The translations under genes were made by a program, and so were the position numbers. The notes below the pieces were generated by a model that was not told where the DNA came from, did no database searches, and was given only the letters and a program-made list of their open reading frames with translations. From an uncultured Lachnotalea sp. (GTDB lineage: Bacteria > Bacillota > Clostridia > Lachnospirales > Lachnospiraceae), in contig CAOKOS010000006.1 in NCBI GenBank assembly GCA_948470255.1, positions 1 to 64,000 of the forward strand: a DNA stretch of 64,000 bases, given 5' to 3'. Shown here one piece after another: positions 50,401 through 59,753 of the stretch; position 1 is the first letter of the stretch; each line of letters opens with the position of its first letter.

Positions 50401-50465
50401 TTTCCCATGCGGTAAAAGCCCTCCAGGGGATTGTACTGCGGCAAAGAAAAAGTGGAGGAAAATCT

Positions 50466-52586
50466 ATGTGCGAAAAAGTGGTAAATGTGGAAAGGATTTT
50501 CAATGAAAATGTGTTTACCATGGGTAAGATGAAAGAACGTCTGCCCAAAAAGGTATATGCAGAGGTGAGAAATGTTATTGAATATGGCGGTGAGCTTTCG
50601 CCGGCGACTGCCGATGTGGTGGCGAAAGCTATGAAGGACTGGGCCGTGGAGCTTGGAGCGACCCATTACACCCATTGGTTCCAGCCGCTGACTGGAATCA
50701 CGGCGGAAAAGCACGACTCTTTTGTGACGAACCCGGATGCAGAAGGGCATATGTTGATGGAGTTTTCCGGTAAGGAACTGATTAAAGGAGAACCGGATGC
50801 GTCTTCTTTCCCGTCGGGCGGCCTGCGGGCGACCTTCGAGGCCAGAGGCTATACGGCATGGGACTGTACTTCTCCGGCATTTGTTAAGAAGGATGCAACA
50901 GGGGCCATCCTCTGTATTCCCACAGCGTTCTGCTCCTATAAAGGAGAGGCCCTGGATAAAAAGACGCCGCTTTTGCGTTCGTTGGAAGCGCTTTCTGAAC
51001 AGGCGCTTCGTATCGCGCGTTTGTTTGGAAATACGGAGGCCACCAAAGTAACGGCCTCGGTAGGCCCGGAGCAGGAGTATTTTCTGGTTGACAGAGATTT
51101 ATATTTGCAGAGAAAAGATTTGATTTACGCAGGCCGTACCTTATTTGGAGCGCCAGCGCCCAAGGGACAGGAGATGGATGACCATTATTTTGGCGTGATC
51201 AAGGAGCGGGTTGGTTCCTATATGAAAGATCTGAATGAGGAACTTTGGAAATTAGGAATTTCCGCCAAAACACAGCACAACGAGGTGGCCCCCGCACAGC
51301 ATGAGTTGGCGCCCATCTTTAATACGGCCAATATTGCGGTAGATCACAACCAACTGATTATGGAAACCATGAAGAAGGTGGCAAAGCGCCATGGCCTGGC
51401 CTGCCTGCTTCATGAGAAGCCTTTTGCAGGTGTAAATGGTTCAGGTAAACATGACAACTGGTCTATCTGTACAGACAATGGCGTCAATATGCTGGATCCT
51501 GGCGAGACACCTAACCAGAATATCCAGTTCCTTCTGGTGTTGGCGTGTATCATTAAGGCTGTGGATATCCATGCGGATCTTTTACGCCAGTCAGCCGCCA
51601 ACGTGGGGAACGATCATAGGCTGGGAGCCAACGAAGCCCCGCCAGCTATTATTTCCATGTTCCTGGGTGAACAGCTGGAAGATGTGGTGAAACAGCTGAT
51701 CGAAACAGGAGAAGCGGCATCTTGTAAAGAAGGGGAGAGACTGTATACAGGTGTCAGTACGCTTCCGGATCTTCAAAAAGATGCAACCGACAGAAACAGG
51801 ACGTCACCTTTTGCTTTTACAGGAAATAAATTTGAATTCCGTATGGTTGGTTCCTCCGATTCCATTGCAAGCCCCAATACCACCTTAAACGCAATCGTGG
51901 CAGAATCGTTCTGTGAGGCTGCCGATGTCCTGGAGAAAGCCAGTGATTTTGATGTGGCCGTTCATGACCTGATTAAAGAATACCTGGCGGAGCATCAGAG
52001 AATTATCTTTAATGGCAATGGATACTCCGAAGAATGGGTGGCGGAGGCAGAGCGGAGGGGCCTGCCCAACATTAAATCCATGGTGGATTCCGTGGAGAGT
52101 TTGACCACGGAGAAGGCTGTAAAACTCTTTGAGAAGTTCCGTATTTTTACAAAGGCAGAGCTTGAATCCCGTGCGGAAGTACTTTATGAGACTTATGCAA
52201 AGGCTATTAATATCGAAGCTTTGACTATGATCGACATGGCCGGAAAGCAGTTGATTCCAGCAGTGATCACGTATACAACCGAGCTGGCGGCTTCCATCAG
52301 TGGGGTTCGTGAGGCTTGCCCGGAAGCGGATGTAAGCGCCCAGACAGAACTTTTGATGGAGGCGTCTGCTCTGCTTGCAGAATCCAAAAAGGCTTTCGAC
52401 GCCCTTAAAAAGGAGACTGCCCAGGCCGCCGGCATGGAAGAAGGGGAAGGCCAGGCCAGGGCTTACCATGATCTGGTAACGCCTGCCATGTCAAAGCTCC
52501 GCGCTCCCCTTGACAAGCTGGAAATGATGGTAGATAAAGAAATATGGCCTATCCCTTCCTATGGTGACCTGACCTTTGAAGTGTAG
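50466..52586 (+). CDS. glnN: Glutamine synthetase type III
   Basis: A 706-residue type III glutamine synthetase (GSIII-N plus catalytic domain), which forms glutamine from glutamate and ammonia with ATP. The start has AGTGGAGG upstream. Conserved parts include [64 protein letters not shown], and [21 protein letters not shown]. The C-terminal tail contains predicted helices with Gln/Ala/Glu runs. The long leader suggests transcription control. GSIII is typical of Bacteroidetes and many clostridia, in place of or beside GlnA. Confidence 0.97.
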   Translation: MCEKVVNVERIFNENVFTMGKMKERLPKKVYAEVRNVIEYGGELSPATADVVAKAMKDWAVELGATHYTHWFQPLTGITAEKHDSFVTNPDAEGHMLMEFSGKELIKGEPDASSFPSGGLRATFEARGYTAWDCTSPAFVKKDATGAILCIPTAFCSYKGEALDKKTPLLRSLEALSEQALRIARLFGNTEATKVTASVGPEQEYFLVDRDLYLQRKDLIYAGRTLFGAPAPKGQEMDDHYFGVIKERVGSYMKDLNEELWKLGISAKTQHNEVAPAQHELAPIFNTANIAVDHNQLIMETMKKVAKRHGLACLLHEKPFAGVNGSGKHDNWSICTDNGVNMLDPGETPNQNIQFLLVLACIIKAVDIHADLLRQSAANVGNDHRLGANEAPPAIISMFLGEQLEDVVKQLIETGEAASCKEGERLYTGVSTLPDLQKDATDRNRTSPFAFTGNKFEFRMVGSSDSIASPNTTLNAIVAESFCEAADVLEKASDFDVAVHDLIKEYLAEHQRIIFNGNGYSEEWVAEAERRGLPNIKSMVDSVESLTTEKAVKLFEKFRIFTKAELESRAEVLYETYAKAINIEALTMIDMAGKQLIPAVITYTTELAASISGVREACPEADVSAQTELLMEASALLAESKKAFDALKKETAQAAGMEEGEGQARAYHDLVTPAMSKLRAPLDKLEMMVDKEIWPIPSYGDLTFEV

Positions 52587-52592
52587 AAGGAG

Positions 52593-52700
52593 GAGGCGTC
52601 AAAAGCTATCAGTAAGTCCCATACTTTTATAGGTTTGGCGCCTCTGTGTATGCATAATAAAAACCTCCTGTTTTGACGAGGAACAGGAGGTTTTTATTAT
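52593..52700 (+). terminator. Tandem terminators after glnN
   Basis: First, gaggcg (52593-52598) pairs with cgcctc (52639-52644) across a long loop. Second, a 17-base perfect stem, 52656-52672 with 52682-52698, has flanking A5 and T5 and works in both directions. Confidence 0.85.
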
Positions 52701-52955
52701 GATAGTAAAAAGGGAGGAGAGCTGAAGACAGCTCATGTTATGAAAAAAATATTGAGGCATTAGCACTGGCTGATGCTCCGAATACTGTCAGTTGTCATTG
52801 ATCATTGTCTCTTGTTTTTCTTGTATGGTTATAGTATAGGGGGCAATCATGAAGAAATCGTGCCCAGTCTGTAAAAAGATTTTGAATGATGTTTGAACAA
52901 AATATGAACGGGAGTGGGATTTTATAAATTCATTCTGCCTGAAATTATATTTTAC
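52701..52955. other. Intergenic region with two short hairpins, no gene seen
   Basis: Between the glnN terminators and the iron importer promoter. It contains gagctg-aaga-cagctc (52719-52734) and gcattagc-actg-gctgatgc (52757-52776), then AT-rich sequence. The only open frame is on the minus strand and has no ribosome site, so it is not called a gene. A small RNA is possible but unproven. Confidence 0.5.
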
Positions 52956-53013
52956 TTGTAAAAAAGATTGTGAAATGTTACAATACAATTATCCGAAAAG
53001 AGGGATTTTTCGG
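52956..53013 (+). promoter_or_regulatory. Promoter and operator of the iron importer
   Basis: TTGTAA at 52956-52961, 17 bases, TACAAT at 52979-52984. Right after it lies an inverted repeat ccgaaaa / ttttcgg (52993-52999, 53007-53013). The stretch atttttcggaaatat resembles a CodY box at 11 of 15 positions. It could be a CodY site or an RNA hairpin at the transcript's start. Confidence 0.5.
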
Positions 53014-53037
53014 AAATATTTCTAAAGGAGAATCAGT

Positions 53038-54225
53038 ATGAAGAAAAAAATGTTGGCATTATTGTTGGCAGTTTCCATGGTTATGGCATTGTCTGCCTGC
53101 GGCTCTGGAGGTGACGAGGCGAAAGAGACGCAAAAAAAGGAAACGCAAAAAGAAACAGAAGCAGCGCCGGCAGAAACAAAAGCAGAAGGAACACAGGCAG
53201 CTACTGAAGGCGGAGAAGCTTCTTCCATGGATGAGTTGATTGCGGCAGCGCAGGAAGAGGGGGAGCTGGTAGTCTATGGTTCCTGTGAAGATGCTTATAT
53301 CTCTGCTGCATGCCAGGCGTTTGAGGCAAAATATGGTATCAAGACTTCCTGGCAGCGTCTTACCGGCGGCGAGGTCCAGGCAAAGCTTGAGGAAGAAAAT
53401 GGAAATCCTTCTGCCGACGTATGGTTTGGTGGAACTTCCGACCCTCAGAGCGTATGTGCAAGCGAAGGCCTTCTGATGGCTTATGATGCACAGAACAAGA
53501 GTCATCTGATTAGCGCTGACTGTTCCGACCCCGACGGATATTGGTATGGAATCTACCGCGGTATCCTTGGTATCTTCTATAACAAAGAAGAACTGGACCG
53601 CCTTGAAATTGAGTATCCCACTGACTGGGACGACCTGTTGGATCCCAAGTATGAAGGCCTGATTTGGTTCTCCAATCCCAATACGGCCAGCACGGCAAAG
53701 CTTGCGATCAATACCTTTGTACAGCAGAGGGGGCATGATGGGGCAATGGATTATTTTGTAGCCCTTGATAAAAATGTTGCACAGTACACAAAGAGCGGCG
53801 GCGGCCCTTCCAAGAGTGTAGGCTCCGGTGAGTGTGTGATTGGTATTGGCTTCCTCCATGATGCGGTATATCAGATCACCCAGGGGTATGATAATATCGG
53901 TATGTGTATCCCTGCTTCCGGGACTACCTGCGAGACTGGCGCAACTTCGATTTTTGCAGGATGCAAACATCCCAATGCAGCAAAACTTTGGATTGAGTTC
54001 TGTCTGACGCCGGAGTGCGTGGAGCTGGCTGATGACACAGGAAGCTTCCAGTTCTTGGTTCTGGACAATGCGGAGCAGCCCGCCGTACTGGCAGATTTCG
54101 ACCTCGACCCCAATAATACACTGGAATATGATTTTGCAGATGCAAAAGAAAACACCCAGAAATATGTGGAAGATCTCTTTGAAGCTTTGGGTAGCGCGGC
54201 AGACAGCCGGTTCAAGACGGAGTAA
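53038..54225 (+). CDS. Ferric-iron-type ABC binding lipoprotein (AfuA/FbpA-like)
   Basis: A 395-residue lipoprotein. Signal, lipobox LSAC and a Glu/Thr/Lys-rich linker run to about residue 60. A type II binding-protein domain of the Fe(III)/thiamine/2-aminoethylphosphonate cluster (SBP_bac) follows, with GELVVYGSCEDAYISAACQAFEAKYGI, NPSADVWFGGTSD and GYWYGIYRGILGIFYNKEEL. Start ATG 53038 follows AAAGGAG. A GC-rich hairpin separates it from the permease gene. The metal versus phosphonate ligand is not settled by motifs; the Tyr pair usual for direct iron binding was not confirmed. Confidence 0.82.
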   Translation: MKKKMLALLLAVSMVMALSACGSGGDEAKETQKKETQKETEAAPAETKAEGTQAATEGGEASSMDELIAAAQEEGELVVYGSCEDAYISAACQAFEAKYGIKTSWQRLTGGEVQAKLEEENGNPSADVWFGGTSDPQSVCASEGLLMAYDAQNKSHLISADCSDPDGYWYGIYRGILGIFYNKEELDRLEIEYPTDWDDLLDPKYEGLIWFSNPNTASTAKLAINTFVQQRGHDGAMDYFVALDKNVAQYTKSGGGPSKSVGSGECVIGIGFLHDAVYQITQGYDNIGMCIPASGTTCETGATSIFAGCKHPNAAKLWIEFCLTPECVELADDTGSFQFLVLDNAEQPAVLADFDLDPNNTLEYDFADAKENTQKYVEDLFEALGSAADSRFKTE

Positions 54226-54270
54226 TCGAACATATATGGAAATAGCACAGGCAGCTTCCTGAGCTGATAT

Positions 54271-54308
54271 GGCGGGGGGATGGAATCTTCCATCCCCTGC
54301 CTTTTGTG
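54271..54308 (+). terminator. Partial terminator between binding protein and permease genes
   Basis: A strong GC stem ggcgggggatggaa / ttccatcccctgcc followed by ttttgtgt. Such a hairpin would favour more binding protein than permease. Since no promoter was seen after it, read-through is likely. Confidence 0.7.
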
Positions 54309-54369
54309 TATGGATTATACTGTGCTTCCAGCCAGCTTTAATGGAATACAGAATGAAAAGGAGTAGACT

Positions 54370-56076
54370 ATGAAAAGGCGTCAAAGTGCAGCGCTGGACC
54401 GGAAAAAGCTCCTAAAAGATCCGGTTTTGCTGATAACAATTATTATTTTAATCGTGGCATTGCTCCTGTTTGTGCTTTATCCGCTGCTCATTCTCTTAGT
54501 GGACAGCATTTGGCAGGAGGGGCATTTTACACTGGGTATTTTTGAGTCGGTCCTGCATCTGGGCAGGTTCCAGACGGCATTTTGGAATACGGTGCGGGCA
54601 GGAGTCATCACAGGGCTTTTATCGACTCTTCTGGGTCTGCTTTTTGCTTACGTGGATGTTTATGTGAGGCTCCGTTTCCGAATACTGGAGAGGCTTTTTA
54701 ATGTGGTATCTATGCTTCCAGTAGTTTCTCCGCCCTTTGTGCTTTCCCTCAGCATGATCTGCCTTTTCGGCCGCTCCGGGCTTGTGACAAGACAGATTCT
54801 GGGGATTTATGATGCAAATGTATATGGGCTGGTGGGAATTGTAGTGACCCAGACCCTGACTTTTTTCCCGGTCTGCTATCTTATGCTGCGGGGCCTTTTG
54901 AAGAATATCGACCCTTCTTTGGAGGAGGCAGCCAGGGATATGGGGGCGTCCAGATGGAAGGTGTTCTGGACAGTGACTACGCCGCTTCTTCTTCCGGGCC
55001 TTGGAAACGCGTTTCTTGTGACCTTTATTGAATCGGCGGCAGATTTTGCTAATCCGATGTTAATTGGCGGCGACTATGATACTTTGGCGACTACGATTTA
55101 TCTGCAGATCACAGGGGCATATGATAAGCAGGGGGCTTCGGCCATGGCAGTGGTGCTGCTTTCCCTGACAATTCTGATGTTTATTATCCAGAAATATTAC
55201 CTGGAGTCCAAGACAGCGGCTACGCTGACGGGAAAAGCCAGCAGAGAGCGAATGAGAATCACAGATAAAAGCGTGACATTTCCCATGACCATGCTTTGTG
55301 GGCTTGTTTCTATATTTGTTATCCTGATGTACGCCATGGTGCCTATGGGCGCGCTGTTTAAGCTGTGGGGACGGAATTATGCCCTGACGCTGGATCATTT
55401 CAAGTACATTTTTACTTATGGCGGCTTGGCGGCGTTTAAAGATTCGGCGCTTTTGTCAGTCATTGCGGCTCCTATTACGGCAATACTTTCCATGATTATC
55501 GCATATTTAGTAGTGAAGCGGAAATTTAAAGGAAGGGGCTTTATTGAATTTGTTTCGATTTTAGCCATGGCGGTGCCTGGAACTGTGCTTGGTGTCGGTT
55601 TTATCCGGGGGTATTCCAACGGAATGTTCCGAACTGGGTTTTTACAGGGGATTTACGGCACATCGGCAATTTTGATTATTGCTTTTGTGGTGCGTTCTTT
55701 ACCGACAGGTACGCGGAGCGGAATCTCAGCCCTGCGCCAGATAGACAAGAGTATTGAGGAATCGGCATATGATATGGGGGCGGGCAGCGGAAAGGTCTTT
55801 ATGACGGTTACGCTTCCGCTGATCAAGGATTCTTTCTTTTCCGGCCTGGTGACGGCATTCGTGCGGAGTATCACGGCTATCTCAGCAGTAATCCTTCTGG
55901 TAACGCCCAGATGGAATATGGTGACGGTGCAGATCAACAGCCTGGCGGAAAAAGGCAATTACGGTGAAGCGTGTGCATATGCGACAGTCCTGATTATTAT
56001 TGTTTACGCAGCGGTAATGCTGATGAACTTGTTTATTAAATATTTTGGAACCAGCAGAGTGAGGAGGCAGAAGTAA
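54370..56076 (+). CDS. ABC permease, two fused membrane domains (Fe3+ type)
   Basis: A 568-residue permease with about twelve membrane spans, two copies of the BPD_transp_1 domain fused as in FbpB/SfuB and ThiP. ATPase-contact loops with the EAA pattern appear twice, EEAARDMGASRWKVFWTVTTPLLLPG near residue 180 and EESAYDMGAGSGKVFMTVTLPLIKDS near 460. It follows the binding-protein gene and its own ATG has AAAGGAG upstream. The ATPase gene starts directly after its stop. Confidence 0.9.
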   Translation: MKRRQSAALDRKKLLKDPVLLITIIILIVALLLFVLYPLLILLVDSIWQEGHFTLGIFESVLHLGRFQTAFWNTVRAGVITGLLSTLLGLLFAYVDVYVRLRFRILERLFNVVSMLPVVSPPFVLSLSMICLFGRSGLVTRQILGIYDANVYGLVGIVVTQTLTFFPVCYLMLRGLLKNIDPSLEEAARDMGASRWKVFWTVTTPLLLPGLGNAFLVTFIESAADFANPMLIGGDYDTLATTIYLQITGAYDKQGASAMAVVLLSLTILMFIIQKYYLESKTAATLTGKASRERMRITDKSVTFPMTMLCGLVSIFVILMYAMVPMGALFKLWGRNYALTLDHFKYIFTYGGLAAFKDSALLSVIAAPITAILSMIIAYLVVKRKFKGRGFIEFVSILAMAVPGTVLGVGFIRGYSNGMFRTGFLQGIYGTSAILIIAFVVRSLPTGTRSGISALRQIDKSIEESAYDMGAGSGKVFMTVTLPLIKDSFFSGLVTAFVRSITAISAVILLVTPRWNMVTVQINSLAEKGNYGEACAYATVLIIIVYAAVMLMNLFIKYFGTSRVRRQK

Positions 56077-57165
56077 ATGGCGAAGGAAAAGAAAGGGATC
56101 CGTCTGGAGCATGTTTCAAAAATATATAAGGACCCTAAGACAAAAAAAGATTTTTATGCGGTAAAGGATGTTTCGGTGGAGATTGAACCAGGTAGTTTTG
56201 TGACGCTTCTCGGGCCTTCCGGCTGTGGGAAGACAACAACTTTGCGAATGATTGCAGGATTTGAAAGTCCTGATGAGGGCAGCATTTTCCTGGGAGGGGA
56301 GAGGATCGATGAGCTAACGCCCAACAAGCGGGATACGGCTATGGTATTCCAGAGCTATGCCCTCCTGCCCCATTATAATATTTTTGACAATGTAGCTTAC
56401 GGCCTTAAGATCCGGAAAGTGCCGAAAGAGGAGATTCGCAAGAAGGTCATCGACATTTTGGAGCTGGTGGGGCTTTCTGGGATGGAGACACGTATGACCA
56501 ATCAGCTTTCCGGCGGCCAGCAGCAGAGGGTGGCCCTGGCCAGGGCTCTTGTCATTGAGCCGGGTGTGCTTCTTTTTGACGAGCCTTTAAGCAATTTGGA
56601 TGCAAAGCTGCGGGTCAGTATGAGGACAGAAATCCGCAGGATTCAGCAGGAGGCGGGAATTACAGCTATTTATGTAACCCATGACCAGAGTGAGGCCATG
56701 AGCATCTCCGACCAGATCATTATTATGAAATCCGGTGTGATCTCCCAGATGGGTACACCGCAGGATATCTACTATCATCCTGTCAATGAGTTTGTAGCAG
56801 ATTTTATCGGGGATGCCAATTTCCTGAAGGGGAAGGTGGTATCTCACGCGGGAGAGACAGGGACTATGGAGATCAACGGGAACCATGTGGAGGTATCCGG
56901 CTGCGGCCATGTATCTGAGGGCAGCGAGGCAACGCTTGTGCTTCGCCCGGAATCCATCCATCTGGAAGATGCGGGAAATATTCCATGCGATGTGGTACTG
57001 TCCTGCTTTATGGGCGCTTATCAGAATTATCATGTGATGGTAGGCGATACAAAGGTGGCCATTACTGATTATAATCCGCGGGGGAAAAAGATTTATCAGG
57101 TGGGAGACAAAGCTTTTATCAGTTTCAAACCGGAAACAGCACACGTGCTGCAGGCATCAGAGTAA
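56077..57165 (+). CDS. ABC importer ATPase (Fe3+/PotA type)
   Basis: A 362-residue ATPase of the FbpC/PotA branch. Walker A GPSGCGKTTT is near residue 47, the signature LSGGQQQRVALARAL near 147, and Walker B LLFDEPLSNLDAKLR near 168, followed by a switch His in YVTHDQSEAM. The last 110 residues are a TOBE-type regulatory domain. Start ATG 56077 directly follows the permease stop, so translation is coupled. With the permease and binding protein it completes one importer. Confidence 0.93.
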   Translation: MAKEKKGIRLEHVSKIYKDPKTKKDFYAVKDVSVEIEPGSFVTLLGPSGCGKTTTLRMIAGFESPDEGSIFLGGERIDELTPNKRDTAMVFQSYALLPHYNIFDNVAYGLKIRKVPKEEIRKKVIDILELVGLSGMETRMTNQLSGGQQQRVALARALVIEPGVLLFDEPLSNLDAKLRVSMRTEIRRIQQEAGITAIYVTHDQSEAMSISDQIIIMKSGVISQMGTPQDIYYHPVNEFVADFIGDANFLKGKVVSHAGETGTMEINGNHVEVSGCGHVSEGSEATLVLRPESIHLEDAGNIPCDVVLSCFMGAYQNYHVMVGDTKVAITDYNPRGKKIYQVGDKAFISFKPETAHVLQASE

Positions 57166-57183
57166 TCATATTGGAGAGAGAGT

Positions 57184-58302
57184 ATGGTAATTACGTATAA
57201 ATGCCCTTCCTGCGGGGCCCCGATGGTGTTTAACCCGGAGAGTCAGAAGCTTTTCTGTGAACACTGTCAGACAGAGCTTTCTGTGAAGGAATATGAAGCG
57301 CGATATGGAAAACCCCTTATGCGGGAGGAGACGGAAGAGGAAAAGGCTGCAGCGCGTACGGAAGGCGGGCCGGTGGAGACGGAGGAAGAAGGGGAGCATG
57401 TTTCTTATGGAAAAGGCCCCACGATGGATGTAAAGAGCTACCACTGCTCTTCCTGCGGCGCGGAGGTCATGACAGATGACACGACAGCAGCGTCTGTCTG
57501 CGGTTTCTGTGGAAGCCCCACTCTCATTGAAGAACGGATGAAGGGGGCCAGGCGGCCGGAGCGGGTATTGCCTTTCCGTGTCACAAAAGAGCAGGCTGTG
57601 GAAAAATTTAAGGCATGGACGAAACGGGGGCTTTTTACGCCGCGGGAATTCCGAAGCCAGAGCACTATTGACAAAATCACAGGAATTTATGTTCCCTTTT
57701 GGCTGGTGGATTATCATGCGAATGTATGGCTTCACGCCCACTGTACCAGGACGCGGACACATCGCAGCGGTGATACGGAATATATTTATACCGACCATTA
57801 TGATGTCCGTAGAAATATTGATGCGGGATACGAAAAAATCCCCATGGATGCCTCGGAAAAAATGGATGATGAAACCATGGATCTTCTGGAACCTTTCAAT
57901 TACCAGGATTTGAAGCCCTTTGACATGCCCTACTTGTCCGGTTATCTGGCAGATATATATTCATATACGGATCAGGATATGGAGGGGCGCGGAAAGCATC
58001 GGGTCAGGGAGTACGCCCTGGCGGCGGCCAGAAGGACCATTTCCGGCTATACCGGAGTCAATGTGGTGGAGCAGAGGCTGCGTATTGACGAGACTGATGC
58101 GGAATATGTGATGCTCCCTGTCTGGATGTTGAATTACCGTTATCAGGGAAAGGATTACCAGTTTGCCATCAATGGACAGACCGGCAAACTGGTGGGGACA
58201 CTGCCCCTTAGCAAAGGCAGGATGTTTGGCTGGTGGGCAGGCCTGACCGCGGGATTTTTCGCGGTATCTACGCTGGTTTCGCTTGTGGGAGGGCTGCTAT
58301 GA
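57184..58302 (+). CDS. Double zinc-ribbon protein with C-terminal membrane anchor
   Basis: A 372-residue protein of unknown function. Two zinc ribbons are clear: Cys7/Cys10/Cys25/Cys28 and Cys88/Cys91/Cys106/Cys109, separated by a highly acidic Glu-rich linker. The middle has an IDKITGIYVPFWLVDY strand and a HYDVRRNIDAGYEKIP stretch. The last 25 residues form one hydrophobic span. It resembles TFIIB-type zinc-ribbon proteins found with TPM and other membrane-stress genes. It starts 18 bases after the ATPase stop and its stop codon overlaps the next start (ATGA). Confidence 0.78.
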   Translation: MVITYKCPSCGAPMVFNPESQKLFCEHCQTELSVKEYEARYGKPLMREETEEEKAAARTEGGPVETEEEGEHVSYGKGPTMDVKSYHCSSCGAEVMTDDTTAASVCGFCGSPTLIEERMKGARRPERVLPFRVTKEQAVEKFKAWTKRGLFTPREFRSQSTIDKITGIYVPFWLVDYHANVWLHAHCTRTRTHRSGDTEYIYTDHYDVRRNIDAGYEKIPMDASEKMDDETMDLLEPFNYQDLKPFDMPYLSGYLADIYSYTDQDMEGRGKHRVREYALAAARRTISGYTGVNVVEQRLRIDETDAEYVMLPVWMLNYRYQGKDYQFAINGQTGKLVGTLPLSKGRMFGWWAGLTAGFFAVSTLVSLVGGLL

Positions 58303-59150
58303 GACAGGGATTAAAAAAATGGTTTTTTTCCTTTCTGGCCGTGTGTGCCGCCCTTTTTCTATTTTGCGGCTTTGACAGCCAGGAAAAAAAGGTATATGAT
58401 GATGGAGGACTTTTAACGGAGGCTGAGGAAAAGAGGATTCAAAAGCTTTTGGTGTCCGGCGCCCAGAATACGGAACAGGATCTGGTGATTGTCACCACCT
58501 ATGACAACGGAGGGAAAGAGGCCAGAGATTATGCAGATGATTTTTATGACGAGCATGGTTTCGGCTACGAAAAAGAAAACGGCTCTGGCGTGTTGTTCCT
58601 GATTGATATGGATGCAAGGACTATTTATATCAGCACCGCGGGGACAGCCATTGAGAAATATACGGATATGGAGATCGAGGATACGCTGGATGCTATTATG
58701 CCCTCTATGCGTTCTGGAAATTATGAGGAGGCCTGCCGTACTTTCATTTCAGAAGCAGTTGTCTGTTTAAATGGCGGCGATGCGGATGAGAATGGTTACT
58801 ATGATGAAAAAACAGACCGGTTTGTGGAAAGGCCGGCGGACAGCGGCTGGAAGCGGGCGCTTTCGTTCAAACGGCTGGCCATCCTGTTTTCCGTGTCGGC
58901 GGCGCTGGCGGCGTTTACGGTTCTGATCATTTCCTGGAAGCGGAAAACCAGGATGAGCGTAAACGGCGGAACTTACCTGAAAGCTGGGAAGGTGGACTTT
59001 AGGGAGAAAAGAGACCAGTTTACCCATACCACCGTGGTGACCCGCCATATTCCGAAGGATAACGGAGGCGGGGGTTCCGGCGGAGGCCACAGCTCTTTCC
59101 ACACAAGCAGCGGGGGTCATAGCCATGGGGGCGGAGGCAGGAGCTTTTGA
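58299..59150 (+). CDS. TPM-domain membrane protein (YgcG type)
   Basis: A 283-residue protein with a signal-like N-terminus (about 7-25), a TPM domain (YDDGGLLTEAEEKRIQ, DLVIVTTYDNGGKEARDYADDFYDE, GSGVLFLIDMDARTIYIST), a second membrane span near 205-228, and a Gly/His/Ser-rich tail. TPM proteins are tied to membrane or photosystem repair and to stress; the domain has a phosphatase-like fold, with activity rarely shown. ATG 58299 overlaps the previous stop (ATGA), so it is translationally linked with the zinc-ribbon gene. Confidence 0.85.
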   Translation: MRQGLKKWFFSFLAVCAALFLFCGFDSQEKKVYDDGGLLTEAEEKRIQKLLVSGAQNTEQDLVIVTTYDNGGKEARDYADDFYDEHGFGYEKENGSGVLFLIDMDARTIYISTAGTAIEKYTDMEIEDTLDAIMPSMRSGNYEEACRTFISEAVVCLNGGDADENGYYDEKTDRFVERPADSGWKRALSFKRLAILFSVSAALAAFTVLIISWKRKTRMSVNGGTYLKAGKVDFREKRDQFTHTTVVTRHIPKDNGGGGSGGGHSSFHTSSGGHSHGGGGRSF

Positions 59151-59210
59151 AGGGTTTCCCTTTGGTACCTGTGAAAGTTTATAATATTTTTAAGAGAGAG
59201 GAAAAAGAGA

Positions 59211-59738
59211 ATGGAAGAGACAAAGAATCCTGTTGTTACCATTGAGATGGAGAGTGGAGACTTCATCAAGGCTGAGCTTTACCCGGAGACTGCTCCCAAT
59301 ACGGTAAATAATTTTATCAGTTTGGTAAAGCATGGCTTTTATGACGACCTGATCTTCCATCGGGTAATCCGGGGGTTTATGATTCAGGGAGGATGTCCCC
59401 TGGGCCAGGGGACGGGAGGACCTGGTTATCAGATTAAAGGGGAGTTTTCGGCCAATGGAGTGCCCAATTCCCTGTCCCATAATCCCGGGGTGCTTTCCAT
59501 GGCCAGGGCCATGCATCCGGATTCCGCAGGCTCCCAGTTTTTTATCATGCATGAAAAATCCCCTCATCTGGACGGCCAGTATGCCGCTTTCGGAAAGGTG
59601 ATTGAAGGTATGGATGTGGTAAATGCCATCGCAGAGACGGCTACCGGCTACGGTGACAGGCCGGTGGAAACCCAGAGGATGAAAACGGTGACGGTGGAAA
59701 CTTTTGGCGTAGACTACCCTGAGCCGGAGAAGTGCTAA
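59211..59738 (+). CDS. Peptidyl-prolyl cis-trans isomerase (cyclophilin)
   Basis: A 175-residue cyclophilin that speeds proline isomerisation. Active-site stretches are FHRVIRGFMIQGG (Arg and Phe of the catalytic set), GTGGPGYQIKGEF, HNPGVLSMARAMHPDSAGSQFFIMH and YAAFGKVIEGMDVVNAI. No signal peptide, so cytoplasmic. It is like small bacterial PpiB enzymes. AGAGAGG precedes the ATG. It is followed by the TSUP gene after 15 bases. Confidence 0.95.
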   Translation: MEETKNPVVTIEMESGDFIKAELYPETAPNTVNNFISLVKHGFYDDLIFHRVIRGFMIQGGCPLGQGTGGPGYQIKGEFSANGVPNSLSHNPGVLSMARAMHPDSAGSQFFIMHEKSPHLDGQYAAFGKVIEGMDVVNAIAETATGYGDRPVETQRMKTVTVETFGVDYPEPEKC

Positions 59739-59753
59739 AAGAGGAATGAGCAT

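Noticed and set aside
50241-50750. 169-residue minus-strand frame over the glnN leader and start
   Set aside because: Antisense to the glnN leader and N-terminus; likely chance.
52788-52988. 66-residue minus-strand frame before the iron importer
   Set aside because: AT-rich, no site, overlaps the importer promoter.
53059-54384. 441-residue minus-strand frame over the iron-type binding protein
   Set aside because: Antisense to a typical lipoprotein; no motif and no ribosome site.
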